A DNA stretch of 34,050 nucleotides from Mycobacterium sp. ST-F2 (GTDB lineage Bacteria; Actinomycetota; Actinomycetes; Mycobacteriales; Mycobacteriaceae). Shown here one piece after another: positions 7,879 through 16,218 of the stretch. Made by a program: the position numbers and the translations under genes. The DNA is taken from the NCBI RefSeq assembly GCF_001905655.1, contig NZ_JMHT01000019.1, forward strand, positions 1-34,050. The letters run 5' to 3'. Below the pieces are notes generated by a model. It did no database searches, had not been told where the DNA came from, and was given only the letters and a program-made list of their open reading frames with translations. The first letter of the stretch is position 1; the number at the start of each line of letters is the position of its first letter.

Positions 7879-8628
7879 TTGTCCGCCGCGGATGGGATCA
7901 CCGTCGACCTGGAGGGCACTGCGCTCGACCCCGGGGCGGTCGCTGCTGCCATCGAACAAGTCGAGGGTCTGATCGCCAGCCTTGCAGGCGCCGAGGAGGT
8001 GCGACTGACTCTCACGGACCTGCGCGGCGGTAGTGCCCACATCTCTATGTCGGTCTCCGGTGCTTCCCTCGATGACGTCCGCAATGGCATCGAGGAGCTG
8101 CGCCTAGCGCCCGTGCTTCCCATCCGGTGGAACCGCCCGTCGCTGGTGGCGGTCGTGAACCTGGCGAAGGTGAAGTCCCGCCGCGGCGTCGACTCGATCA
8201 GCCTTCGCATCGGCGACGCCATCGCTGCCATCGATGCGGCGGTCCAGGAGAACGCCGAGAGGGCACTGGCACCATCCTCGGTGTCACTGGGCTCGATGCG
8301 CGGCCGGCTCTACCGATATACCAACGACCCCAGCAGCAAGAGACGCTCCGCTGGCCTTCGACGAGCCGACACCGACGACATCATAGAGCTGCGGTTCGCT
8401 CCTGACGACGCCGCGAAGGTTCGCGAATACCTGGAGCGCGACGTGGAGGTGTGGGGCGACATCGCCCGCGATGCGACCGGCGGCATCGCCCATCTCGTCG
8501 TGGAAGGCATTGAGCCCGTCGGCACGCTGGGTGCGCCGGCGACCGCAGCCGAGGGCCGCGGGCTGCTCGGCAATGACTGGACCGGCGGGGTCGAACCCGC
8601 GGAGTGGGTGAGGTTGATGCGTGGCTGA
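7879..8628 (+). CDS. Hypothetical protein, partner of the PIN-domain protein
   Basis: This encodes 249 residues from a TTG at 7879 preceded by GAAGTGAGG. It has no membrane segment, signal peptide or motif that I recognise. The first 80 residues (TVDLEGTALDPGAVAAAIEQ onward) look like an alternating alpha/beta domain, and the middle holds a basic patch (KSRRG, SSKRRS). Its stop overlaps the GTG start of the PIN-domain gene by 8 bp, so the two are translationally coupled. Position and coupling suggest an antitoxin or regulator for the PIN nuclease, but it is longer than usual VapB antitoxins (70-90 residues) and lacks an evident DNA-binding fold. It is divergent from the kinase gene across a 222-bp gap. 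Function unknown. Confidence 0.7.
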   Translation: MSAADGITVDLEGTALDPGAVAAAIEQVEGLIASLAGAEEVRLTLTDLRGGSAHISMSVSGASLDDVRNGIEELRLAPVLPIRWNRPSLVAVVNLAKVKSRRGVDSISLRIGDAIAAIDAAVQENAERALAPSSVSLGSMRGRLYRYTNDPSSKRRSAGLRRADTDDIIELRFAPDDAAKVREYLERDVEVWGDIARDATGGIAHLVVEGIEPVGTLGAPATAAEGRGLLGNDWTGGVEPAEWVRLMRG

Positions 8629-9121
8629 CCAGTTGAAGCGCGTGGCAGTCGACACCTCGGTGATCCTCGACCTACTCATCGGAACAGACGGCGCGAAAGC
8701 TGATCGAGCCGAATACCTGCTCTCCGGTCACGGTGAGCGGTACCGCGTACTTTTGCCCGCGATCGTCATCGCGGAGATTGCGGGCGCGCCGGCCGTGCGC
8801 GGCGACAACCTGACCAGGGAGCTGCGCGAGGAACGTGTCGGGAAAGCGCTTGATTGGATCCGGCGATCGAACTTCATCGTCGCCGAACTGTCAGAGCGGA
8901 CCGCGCGAAGAGCTGCGGAGTTGGCGACGGAGCTCCAGCTCAGGGGGCCTGACGCCTCGATATTGGCTACCGCAGAGCAGTGGGGATGCAAGCTTCTGTA
9001 TGCCAGCGACGGTGATCTGACGAAGTGTGACGGTCGGCTCGGGTTCAAGATCACTGAACCTGATGATCCACCGCCACCCGAACCGACGGAGTACGACTTG
9101 TTCACCCCGACGGACGAGTAA
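8621..9121 (+). CDS. PIN-domain ribonuclease (VapC-like)
   Basis: This encodes 166 residues. The PIN fold is clear: VAVDTSVILDLL with Asp11, VIAEIAG with Glu52, GPDASILATAE with Asp111 and YASDGDL with Asp130. Together these give the four acidic residues that coordinate the metal in PIN ribonucleases. VapC toxins cleave tRNA, rRNA or mRNA. The tail after residue 145 is proline-rich and acidic (DDPPPPEPTEYD), an extension most VapC proteins lack. The GTG start at 8621 lies inside the end of the upstream unknown gene. It is convergent with the restriction gene that ends 18 bp downstream. It could be the toxin of an unusual two-gene module or an accessory nuclease of the neighbouring defence genes. 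Confidence 0.85.
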   Translation: MADQLKRVAVDTSVILDLLIGTDGAKADRAEYLLSGHGERYRVLLPAIVIAEIAGAPAVRGDNLTRELREERVGKALDWIRRSNFIVAELSERTARRAAELATELQLRGPDASILATAEQWGCKLLYASDGDLTKCDGRLGFKITEPDDPPPPEPTEYDLFTPTDE

Positions 9122-9138
9122 TCGCCGAGCGGCACCCG

Positions 9139-11598
9139 TCAGCTTGCCCCAGCAGCGATCAATAGACTGTCCCAGCTACCATGGCTCGCTTTGATCGCCG
9201 ACTCAGGGCAGAACAGGTAGCGCCAGGTTCCGAAGCGGGCCTCGTCGGTCACGAACCGCGCCCACTCCCGCGCAGCGGCGACCTTCCTCTGCACGTCCGC
9301 GCGCTGCACGTCGTTGTCTGACTTCCCCTCGATCACCCAGTAGACACCGTCGGTGTCGATGGCGATGAAGTCGGGGAAGTACCTGCCACCGTCGTCGAGT
9401 TCGATATACGCGCGGCCGTCGGTTTGAAGGCGCAGCCACCAGCTAATCCCCGTCGCAGAGTCCATGATCCCGGCGAGCGCGTACTCGGTGGACTTTGCGT
9501 CGAAGGAGACTACGGGGAGGATGCTCTGCCTCCATCCCTTGTACCACCGCCCGCGCTGGAAATCGGCAAAGCGATCTGCGATGTGGTCCGGCATCGGGAG
9601 CGGCTCGACGGGGATCGTCACCGGGCGGTATCCCCATTGTGGTTGGAGCCGTCGGGCGTTGTACTTCGCCTTGACTAGCTGGGCGAGGCCCAGGGTCGCC
9701 TGGCTAGCCCGTTCCGCTCCCCAGTTGATTTCGCTGCTCGACTTGGCTCCAGCGCCGGCGAGGAACGCGTTGACGACGCGGTTGGCGGCGTTGTGCTCGG
9801 GGAGAGTCTCCTCCACCAGACCGAGGTTCCAGATGCGTTCACGGAGGTCCTCACTGACCTGGTCGATCGAAATCCATGCTTGGGAGGCGTCGGCGGCCTC
9901 TTGAGCCTCGCGGTCGATGTGCACGTCACCAGCGATCGTCCGACGGGCGACGAGCGCCTCGCGGATCAGAGGGATCTTGATCTCCTTCTGGAACACCGCC
10001 CCCGCGGCGCGCGCGTCAGCGTCATCGATGAGTGAGAAGCTGAACCGTTCAGGCAGCACCTCCCGCTCCCGTCGAGGGAAGATGATCTGCGGGGCGCCCG
10101 GTACACGCTGCAGTACCCGGTACTCGGACGCATCTTTCTTACCCTCGGACGCTGCGACACCGAATTCTTCGAGGATCAGCAGGGTGGACTCGTTGATCGC
10201 TTCGCCTTCGCCTTCGACCATCCGGGCGCCTGTGCGGAGCTCCAGGTAGCCCTGAGCGCCGGACTCATCGTCTTCCGGTAGTTGGGTGAGGCTCATATCG
10301 TCGCCGGGTTCGCCGAACTCGGCCGGCACATCGATAACTGCGTCGCCGCCGTCGCCGCCTACCGGGACCACCACACGCTGGATCAGTGCGTCTTTCTGCT
10401 GCAGCAGCTTCCGGTAGGAGTCGTGCGCGACGAGATCGACCTGGTCGATCATCGGGACACCCACCCTGCGTCCATAGGGTAGGCGAAGCCCCCGGCCGAG
10501 TATTTGCTCGGTAAGCGCCTCTGATGCGAGTCTGCGCAGGGCAACGATGACGCCGATGTTCTTGACGTCCCACCCCTCCTTCAGCTTGTCGACGCTGACG
10601 ACGGCACGGATCGGCGAGTCCGGGTCCTCGACGCGCTCCAGCGCGGCGAGCGCCGCGTCTGTGGACTGCGAGGTGATTTCGAGTACCGCGCCGGCGTCCC
10701 CGATAAAGCCGTCGCCGGCGAGTATCTCGGATACCTCCCGGGCGTCCGCGACCGACTGGCACACGACGAATAGGACGGGGTTGACCTGCTTGTTTCCGCT
10801 TCCAACGGCCCATGTCTCGTACGCGGCGGCCTTGATCTCGCGCAGGCGGCAAGCATCGGCGAGCTGCGTCCGGATGTCCTTGTGCCCATCACGGCGATAA
10901 ACGATGACCGGGATCTTCACAAGACCGTCGGCTATGGCCTCGGCGAGGCTGTACCGGTAGATCACCTTCGGTTCGTCAGAGGACGACGGGGTCGCCGTCA
11001 AGCCAACGAGCGCTCGAGGGTTCAAGTCGCGGATAGCGGCGGAGAACGCCTTCGCCTGGGTGCGGTACACGTGGTGCTCATCGGCGATGACCACGAGGTC
11101 GTCGGCCTGCTGCAGGTGTGCGTACAGGGCGCCGCCGATGTACTCGTTGACTTCACGGCTCTTGCGCGCAGTGTTCGCTGACGGGCGGATCAGCTGCTGG
11201 ACGTTGAACACGAACAGCTTGAGCTGGCGCGGGTTGTGCAGCGCGTCACCGACCTGCCCACGGAGATGCTCGGCTGTGATGAGTACCGGTGAGGATTCGG
11301 TCCCGGGAACGGCTTTGCGGCTGCCTGGGGTGAAGTTGGCGACGGTCTTGTCCTGGATCGTGGTCCCGGGAGTCACGATCAGGATGTTCCGTACGCCCTG
11401 AGCGGCGAGATACTCCACGAGCGCGGCGGCCAAGTAGGTCTTGCCGACGCCGGTCGCGAGGTCGCAGACGACTTCTACCCCGTTGTCGACCTCGATCTTC
11501 TCGATGATTGCGGAGAGTGCCGCCTTGTTCGGCGCACGGAGGTCGAGTCTTGAGGCGATCTCCTCGACCAGTGCGTGATCGGACTCGATCCAGGTCAC
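9139..11598 (-). CDS. res: Type III restriction enzyme, Res subunit (DEAD/DEAH helicase with C-terminal nuclease)
   Basis: This encodes 819 residues. The helicase part shows ATGVGKT (Walker A, 48-54), a DEHH box (173-176), GLTATP (199-204), and the motif V/VI region with VDKLKEGWDVKNIG and ILGRGLRLPYGRR. The C-terminal part has FPDF (Asp743) and VIEGKSDND (Glu757, Lys759), which is a PD-(D/E)xK endonuclease. In type III systems Res needs Mod for site recognition, translocates or slides along DNA with ATP, and cuts beside head-to-head unmethylated sites. The ATG overlaps the stop of the mod gene by 4 bp (ATGA at 11595-11598). The length is at the short end for Res proteins (about 900-1000), but all motifs are intact. 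Confidence 0.92.
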   Translation of the reverse strand: MTWIESDHALVEEIASRLDLRAPNKAALSAIIEKIEVDNGVEVVCDLATGVGKTYLAAALVEYLAAQGVRNILIVTPGTTIQDKTVANFTPGSRKAVPGTESSPVLITAEHLRGQVGDALHNPRQLKLFVFNVQQLIRPSANTARKSREVNEYIGGALYAHLQQADDLVVIADEHHVYRTQAKAFSAAIRDLNPRALVGLTATPSSSDEPKVIYRYSLAEAIADGLVKIPVIVYRRDGHKDIRTQLADACRLREIKAAAYETWAVGSGNKQVNPVLFVVCQSVADAREVSEILAGDGFIGDAGAVLEITSQSTDAALAALERVEDPDSPIRAVVSVDKLKEGWDVKNIGVIVALRRLASEALTEQILGRGLRLPYGRRVGVPMIDQVDLVAHDSYRKLLQQKDALIQRVVVPVGGDGGDAVIDVPAEFGEPGDDMSLTQLPEDDESGAQGYLELRTGARMVEGEGEAINESTLLILEEFGVAASEGKKDASEYRVLQRVPGAPQIIFPRREREVLPERFSFSLIDDADARAAGAVFQKEIKIPLIREALVARRTIAGDVHIDREAQEAADASQAWISIDQVSEDLRERIWNLGLVEETLPEHNAANRVVNAFLAGAGAKSSSEINWGAERASQATLGLAQLVKAKYNARRLQPQWGYRPVTIPVEPLPMPDHIADRFADFQRGRWYKGWRQSILPVVSFDAKSTEYALAGIMDSATGISWWLRLQTDGRAYIELDDGGRYFPDFIAIDTDGVYWVIEGKSDNDVQRADVQRKVAAAREWARFVTDEARFGTWRYLFCPESAIKASHGSWDSLLIAAGAS

Positions 11599-13187
11599 CT
11601 GACCACCCGCTTGGGGAGGAGATCACGCGGCGCTTTTCGAAGCCGGGAGCCTGGACTAAGCTCCCGCACGAGGTCTCTCGCCGTGTCGGTTACTCCCTTG
11701 CCGACGATCTGCACGCGCTCCCCGTCGTCGAGCCGGGCGCAGATCGCGCGCACGACATCCTCATCCACCACCCCGTCGACGACGGCAAGCCTCGTCCGTC
11801 CCTTTATCCCGCTGAAAGGTGCGTCGTCGAGCTCAGTGAAACCTAATTGTGCCGCGACCGCGCGGGCGAACGCGTCGCCGACGACCCATTCCGCGAGGAA
11901 CGGCCGACCGCCTGATACGTCGTACATCGATGGTCCGACCCGCAGGTGGGTAAAGCCGCCTCCGGATTTCCACCCGACCGCCTTGGTGATCCCGCCGCTG
12001 TCCGCGCCATCCACCACGCGTTCGAGCCGCGGCCGGGTGAAGATTTCAGCCGTCGCGGGAAGCAACTCGACGGTGACCCAGCGCCGGCCTAGCTTGTGCG
12101 CCACCGCGGCGGTAGTTCCCGAACCAGCGAAGCAGTCCAGGACGATGTCACCGGGTTCGGAACCGACCTCGACGACACGGCGGAGGAGCCGCTCCGGCTT
12201 CGGCGTCGAGAAGATCGAGTCGCGGCCGAAGAGCTGCGTGCTCTCGCTCTTGGCTTCACGATTGTCGCCAACCTCGTCGTTCGACCAGAGCGTGCTGGGC
12301 ACGAGCCCACCGAGCTCGGAGGCGAACCGCTTCCTGAAGGGGAACGTCTTGCCGGTCTTGCCCCACCAGAGGCGGTCGTCGGCGCGCAGCTTCTCGAAGT
12401 TCTCCTGTGACAGTGACCACCAGCGGTTCCCGCGCGGTGAGAATACGTCTCCGTGCGGCCCGACGACCTCGTAGCGTCCTTCGGAGTACTCGTGTGACGC
12501 GGTGAGGTCGGAGCGGCGCCAGAGGCCGCGGGGGTCGTTGTCGGGGTTCCAGAAGTCGGCGTCGCTCTGGAAAGTCCGATCTACGCGACCTAGCTTAAGC
12601 GCGTCGCGGTCGCGAGCGAAGACGAGGATGTAGTCGTGGACAGCCGAGAAGTGTTGCGCACTGTTATTGCGGCCGTGGATCTTTCGCCAGCAGATCGACG
12701 CGATGAAGTTCGACCGGCCAAACACCTCATCCATCAGAACGCGGCAGTAGGCCATCTCGGCGTCGTCGAGGTGCACCCACACCGACCCATCGGGCGCGAG
12801 GAGGTCGCGGATCTGGACGAGGCGGTCGCGCATCATCGTCAGCCAGACGGAGTGCTCAAGCGAGTCGTCGTACTGCGCGAAGGCCTGGCCGGTGTTGAAC
12901 GGCGGGTCGATGTAGACGAGCTTGACCTTGCCGCGGTAGCGCGCCGCGTACTCCGGAATTCGGTTCAACGAAGTCAAAGCGTCGAGCGAGTCGCCCTCAA
13001 TTAGCAGATTGTCCGTCGGGTTGTCGCCATGCCGGTCCACCTCGTCGAGCGTTCGTACCTGGGCGACGCGGGGGTCATCGGGCTCGACCCACTCGTAACC
13101 GCCGCTGCTGGTGCTGATCAGCGTGCCCTCTTTACCGACCCATGACAGAGCCAGGCGTCCGGAGGCGGAGAACGGAGGTGCCGACAT
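11595..13187 (-). CDS. mod: Type III restriction-modification DNA methyltransferase, Mod subunit (beta-class N6-adenine)
   Basis: This encodes 530 residues from the ATG at 13187 (start MSAPPFSASGRLALSW). An upstream in-frame extension to 13307 is not family-like. Motif IV DPPFNTG (94-100) precedes motif I FAGSGTT (353-359), the order of beta-class amino-methyltransferases. The roughly 190 residues between them would hold the target-recognition domain. The protein should methylate adenine in one strand of an asymmetric site and supply specificity for Res. The site cannot be read from the sequence. It is upstream of, and overlaps, the res gene, forming a complete type III operon. It is divergent from a GNAT gene across 189 bp. 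Confidence 0.92.
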   Translation of the reverse strand: MSAPPFSASGRLALSWVGKEGTLISTSSGGYEWVEPDDPRVAQVRTLDEVDRHGDNPTDNLLIEGDSLDALTSLNRIPEYAARYRGKVKLVYIDPPFNTGQAFAQYDDSLEHSVWLTMMRDRLVQIRDLLAPDGSVWVHLDDAEMAYCRVLMDEVFGRSNFIASICWRKIHGRNNSAQHFSAVHDYILVFARDRDALKLGRVDRTFQSDADFWNPDNDPRGLWRRSDLTASHEYSEGRYEVVGPHGDVFSPRGNRWWSLSQENFEKLRADDRLWWGKTGKTFPFRKRFASELGGLVPSTLWSNDEVGDNREAKSESTQLFGRDSIFSTPKPERLLRRVVEVGSEPGDIVLDCFAGSGTTAAVAHKLGRRWVTVELLPATAEIFTRPRLERVVDGADSGGITKAVGWKSGGGFTHLRVGPSMYDVSGGRPFLAEWVVGDAFARAVAAQLGFTELDDAPFSGIKGRTRLAVVDGVVDEDVVRAICARLDDGERVQIVGKGVTDTARDLVRELSPGSRLRKAPRDLLPKRVVR

Positions 13188-13376
13188 GTGGCATACCCTA
13201 CGGTCCCTGTGGTCGTTCACCTGCGCGGTCGCCGACGGGACACGCTGCGCCGTGAACCTCCATCGTCGCGGTAGCTCGGCGGTGGCTAGCCGGGACCCGC
13301 TACCCACCGCACAAACTCAGCCGACCACCGCGGCGGAACCTCGATCCTGTCGGTCGCTAGTCGTACGCTGCGCGTC

Positions 13377-13859
13377 ATGTCCATGCAGTTCATCGAGCAT
13401 CGCCGCGGGTCCGCGGACACGTACTCGTGGGTGCCTCCTTTCGACTGGTCGATCGGCTACAAGTACGACCAGTGGTGGGACGACGTCCGGTACTACTACG
13501 TGAGCGAGCCGTGGTTCGTGCAGGTGCTGGAAGACGGCGTAGAGGTCGCCCGGGTAGAACTTGATGATCCCGGCGGCATCAACCCGGAGTACACGGGTGT
13601 GCCAGACCTCGGAGGCGAGCGCCTGGAGATCCAGCTCATTGAGGTGGCCACCGCGGTGCGTAGTCGGGGCGTTGGCACTCGGGTGGTGGAGGGTCTCGCG
13701 GGACTGCACCGCGACCGCCGACTGTTCGCGTACAGCGAGGAGGCGGACGAGTTCTGGGCGTCGCTCGGCTGGAGCCGCTTCGATCATCGTGACGGGCAGC
13801 CGCAGTTCCACCGGGCGCTGTTCATCCAGCCGGCCGCCGATTTCCGGAGCCCGATGTAG
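13377..13859 (+). CDS. GNAT family N-acetyltransferase-like protein
   Basis: This encodes 160 residues. The C-terminal half contains LEIQLIEVATAVRSRGVGTR: a beta strand followed by R-S-R-G-V-G (95-100), which is the acetyl-CoA pyrophosphate-binding loop (motif A) of GNAT proteins. EFWASLGWSRF is the usual terminal motif. The N-terminal 60 residues are rich in Trp and Tyr (DWSIGYKYDQWWDD) and are unusual. The substrate is unknown. GNAT proteins in such islands can be toxins acetylating aminoacyl-tRNA or small-molecule enzymes, but no antitoxin is adjacent. A second ATG two codons in is an alternative start. Confidence 0.75.
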   Translation: MSMQFIEHRRGSADTYSWVPPFDWSIGYKYDQWWDDVRYYYVSEPWFVQVLEDGVEVARVELDDPGGINPEYTGVPDLGGERLEIQLIEVATAVRSRGVGTRVVEGLAGLHRDRRLFAYSEEADEFWASLGWSRFDHRDGQPQFHRALFIQPAADFRSPM

Positions 13860-13937
13860 CCCAACATCGCGATGGTTGAGGTGCGGCAACTGCCCGGTCC
13901 ATGCGTAGCCCGTGGTGCTGGTCCTGTGCGTAACATC

Positions 13938-13993
13938 TTGTAGTGATGTATGACAGTGCTACGATATCTGTAATACAGAACTACAGATGGAGG
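13938..13993 (+). promoter_or_regulatory. Promoter and palindromic operator of the RHH-YfbU operon
   Basis: TTGTAG (13938-13943) and TACGAT (13960-13965) form a -35/-10 pair with a 16-bp spacer. Immediately downstream TCTGTAATACAGA (13967-13979) is a perfect odd palindrome, and a third half-site TACAGAT is at 13982-13988. GGAGG (13989-13993) is the ribosome binding site of the GTG start at 13998. The palindrome would cover the transcription start, as expected for autorepression by the N-terminal ribbon-helix-helix domain of the first gene. Promoter assignment is by inspection only. Confidence 0.6.
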
Positions 13994-13997
13994 TGGC

Positions 13998-14756
13998 GTG
14001 GCCGTTCTGAACATCCGAGTGGAGGACCGGATCCGCGACCAGCTGAAAGAGTTGGCCGACGCGGAAGGGGTGTCACTCAGCGAGTACGTGCGCGATCTGC
14101 TCCTGGAAGCGGTCGTCCCCGTGTTCGAGCGGGAAGTCGAGCCCGGCGATGAGCCAGCACCGGAATCGATGCGGCTCGCCGACCGCCAGGTCCTTGCCCT
14201 GCTCCACCGCATCCTCGCGCGGGTGCTACCCGAGGACGCCAACGACGTCGACGGGAACGCCAAGTACCAGCTGGAGCGCGCGGAGGTAATCGAGTCGGGC
14301 TTCACCGGGGAGTACTGGCGGGAAGTTGCCGGGTTCCGCACCGAGCTGTCCAAGCGTGACTGCGACCGTGTGCTGGACATCCTCGACATGTTCCGCGTGA
14401 TCACCTACAGCATCCAGCGGTTGGAGAAGGACGGAGTCCCCGTCGGCGAAGAGCTGAGCTACGAGCTGGAGTTCCAGGGCTTCGACTTCCGTGACGGGCT
14501 TGAGGGACAGATGGCCGACTACGTCAAGTTCCTGATGAGCGACGGCCGGTGGGGCGAACTGCAGCCGCAGGTGGATCGCAACGACGGCGGCAACTCCCAC
14601 CACAAGACGCTCGAGGCGTACCTGCGGATGCTCTCCGAGCACCGCCGCATCATGGACAGCCGCGGCCGAGGGTTCCGCCGCGATGATTACCTGCTGTCCA
14701 AGGAGGAGCTGGAGCAGATCGCAGCGGCTCGGATCCACCCGTCGCACCGTGGGTAA
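13998..14756 (+). CDS. Ribbon-helix-helix plus YfbU-domain protein
   Basis: This encodes 252 residues from a GTG with GGAGG four bases upstream. Residues 1-40 (VLNIRVEDRIRDQLKELADA, then SLSEYVRDLL) are a ribbon-helix-helix DNA-binding domain of the CopG/Arc kind. The rest is a YfbU-type domain, with LEFQGFDFRDGLEGQMADYV and FLMSDGRW in the positions conserved in E. coli YfbU. The biochemical role of YfbU is not established. The stop overlaps the GTG start of the DUF3800-like gene by 8 bp. Together with the operator just upstream, this looks like the autoregulating first gene of a toxin-antitoxin-like or defence pair. Confidence 0.85.
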   Translation: MAVLNIRVEDRIRDQLKELADAEGVSLSEYVRDLLLEAVVPVFEREVEPGDEPAPESMRLADRQVLALLHRILARVLPEDANDVDGNAKYQLERAEVIESGFTGEYWREVAGFRTELSKRDCDRVLDILDMFRVITYSIQRLEKDGVPVGEELSYELEFQGFDFRDGLEGQMADYVKFLMSDGRWGELQPQVDRNDGGNSHHKTLEAYLRMLSEHRRIMDSRGRGFRRDDYLLSKEELEQIAAARIHPSHRG

Positions 14757-15450
14757 CCCAGCGCAGCGGGAGCGGGAACGAAAGGTCGCTGAGGCGATGC
14801 TGTCCCAGGCCTATGAGCGTGCGCCCGGCGGCTACGTCGCGTTCCTCGACGAGACGTTCCAGCTCGACGACTCGGACAAGAACCGAAGCGAGTTCTACAT
14901 GCTGTCCGCGGTCGTCGTGCATCGTGACGATCTCGCCAGTCTTCGGTCAGGTCTCCGGAAGGTCGTGGGCGGCACCTTTTGGCACACCTCCGAGTCGCTC
15001 AAGACTCCCGAAGGCCGTGAACGCGCACGTGAGGTCGCCGAGTTCCTGGGTGATCCGGAGGGCAACGAAGTGGGCATCGTCGCGATCAAGACCCCCGTCG
15101 CTGAGGGTGCAGGCGACGCGGCGCGCGCAGCCTGTTTCCAGCAGGTCGGGAAGGCGTTGTGCGCGGGGGGCGGGCTGCTGGTGGACGGCGGGGTGCACCT
15201 GATGATCCTCGAACAGCGGCGTATGCAGAGGAACCGCAGCTACGACACCAGCATCGTCAATGATCTGCGGAAGCGTGATGTGCTCTGCCGGCGCTGCCGC
15301 ATGATCCAGGTGTCACCAAGCGCTGAACACCTGCTGTGGCTCCCCGACTTGGTCTCGTCGGCGGTTCGGCACCATCACCTGGGTCAGAAGGGGGACGTCG
15401 ACCTGTACGCGCCTTTAGCGCGCATCCTGCACGTGTCGAACTGCCCCTAG
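14749..15450 (+). CDS. DUF3800-like protein
   Basis: This encodes 233 residues from a GTG at 14749 overlapping the upstream stop. The body begins YVAFLDETFQ with an Asp-Glu pair (34-35), followed by FYMLSAVVV, and ends with LLWLPDLVSSAV (Asp200). This matches the first acidic motif and the late LxxADLxA motif of DUF3800 proteins, which are predicted to have an RNase H-like fold. The middle is rich in basic residues (EQRRMQRNR) and contains a CRRC pair. DUF3800 genes occur often in mobile and defence loci, but their activity has not been generally defined. Coupling to an RHH-YfbU gene suggests a nuclease kept in check by its neighbour, which is an inference. A hairpin follows at 15461. Confidence 0.72.
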   Translation: MGNPAQRERERKVAEAMLSQAYERAPGGYVAFLDETFQLDDSDKNRSEFYMLSAVVVHRDDLASLRSGLRKVVGGTFWHTSESLKTPEGRERAREVAEFLGDPEGNEVGIVAIKTPVAEGAGDAARAACFQQVGKALCAGGGLLVDGGVHLMILEQRRMQRNRSYDTSIVNDLRKRDVLCRRCRMIQVSPSAEHLLWLPDLVSSAVRHHHLGQKGDVDLYAPLARILHVSNCP

Positions 15451-15939
15451 AAACAGAGCAGCCCCGGCGTGCCGTAGCTATAGACCGGGGCCAGACAGAT
15501 CGTGGGGCTTACCGAGGTAGCCGCAGAATCCGTACCTTGCTCGCCATCGAGTATGCCACCCGCGCCTGGAGCATGTCCAGTTGCCGTGCATCAAACCTCG
15601 TCGCCTGCAGGGTTATCTTCACGTTCACCGCATCGGCTCGGTAGCCGGTTTGTCCCTGCGTCACCAGCCCGTTACCCGCAACAGACGGTGCCGGGCGCAC
15701 TTACCGGTCAGATATTCCTCGGCCCGCGCCGACAGTCGAGATCGTCGGTGAACTCATCCGTAGTCGTTTAGATGCACCCAGGGCAGCGGCCTGTTCTATG
15801 CCGTTAAGGCTCATCCACCACTCGCGACGTCGCAGATCCGTTCCCGTGTCCGTAGCCGGGATTCCGTCGAAATCGGCGTCGGGAGCCATGGATTCTGTGC
15901 TGTAGCGTCACTTCAGGGGTGTGTTCGGAGGGGGCTGGC
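15451..15939. other. 489-bp gap without a convincing gene; interrupted minus-strand frame
   Basis: Apart from the hairpin at its left end, no intact gene is convincing here. On the minus strand 15889-15509 is one reading frame of about 126 codons interrupted once by TAA at 15701-15703 and followed at once by GTG. Its upstream half contains REWWMSLNGIEQAAALGASK. It could be a pseudogene, or two tiny coupled genes, but I recognise no family. TAGCGT at 15903-15908 could be the -10 of the EspC-like gene that starts at 15940. Confidence 0.3.
15461..15491 (+). terminator. Hairpin after the DUF3800-like gene
   Basis: GCCCCGG (15461-15467) pairs with CCGGGGC (15485-15491) across a 17-base loop, 10 bp after the stop codon. 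There is no T-tract, so it would be a mycobacterial-type or weak terminator. Confidence 0.4.
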
Positions 15940-16218
15940 ATGGCTGATCTGCGTGTCGACGTTGAGGGCTTGCGCTCTGCGGGCGCCAGCAGCGGTGCCC
16001 TCGCGGCGGGACTGACTGCCGGAGCCGAAGCTGGCACTGCCAGCACCACTCACGCCAGCGCGGCCGGTGTCGCAGCCATGGACGCCGCGATCACCTCGGT
16101 GCAGTCCCGCCACTCCAACCGTCTCACTGGCCAGACGGACGCACTGACCGCCAGCAGCGCCCGCTACGAGTCCACCGACAGTGGTGGCGGCCAGGCCATC
16201 AATTCGGTCTCCGTGTGA
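15940..16218 (+). CDS. EspC-like type VII secretion target
   Basis: This encodes 92 residues from an ATG preceded by GGAGGGGG. It is a small, Ala/Ser/Gly/Thr-rich helical protein without a signal peptide, of the size and composition of EspC/DUF2580 substrates. Near the C terminus ARYESTDSG carries Y-E-S-T-D (76-80), a match to the YxxxD/E type VII (ESX) secretion signal. The stop overlaps the start of the following large gene by 4 bp (GTGA). In mycobacteria such small helical proteins pair with a larger substrate and supply its secretion signal. It probably escorts the 651-residue toxin-like protein out through an ESX system, none of which is encoded in this window. Confidence 0.75.
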   Translation: MADLRVDVEGLRSAGASSGALAAGLTAGAEAGTASTTHASAAGVAAMDAAITSVQSRHSNRLTGQTDALTASSARYESTDSGGGQAINSVSV

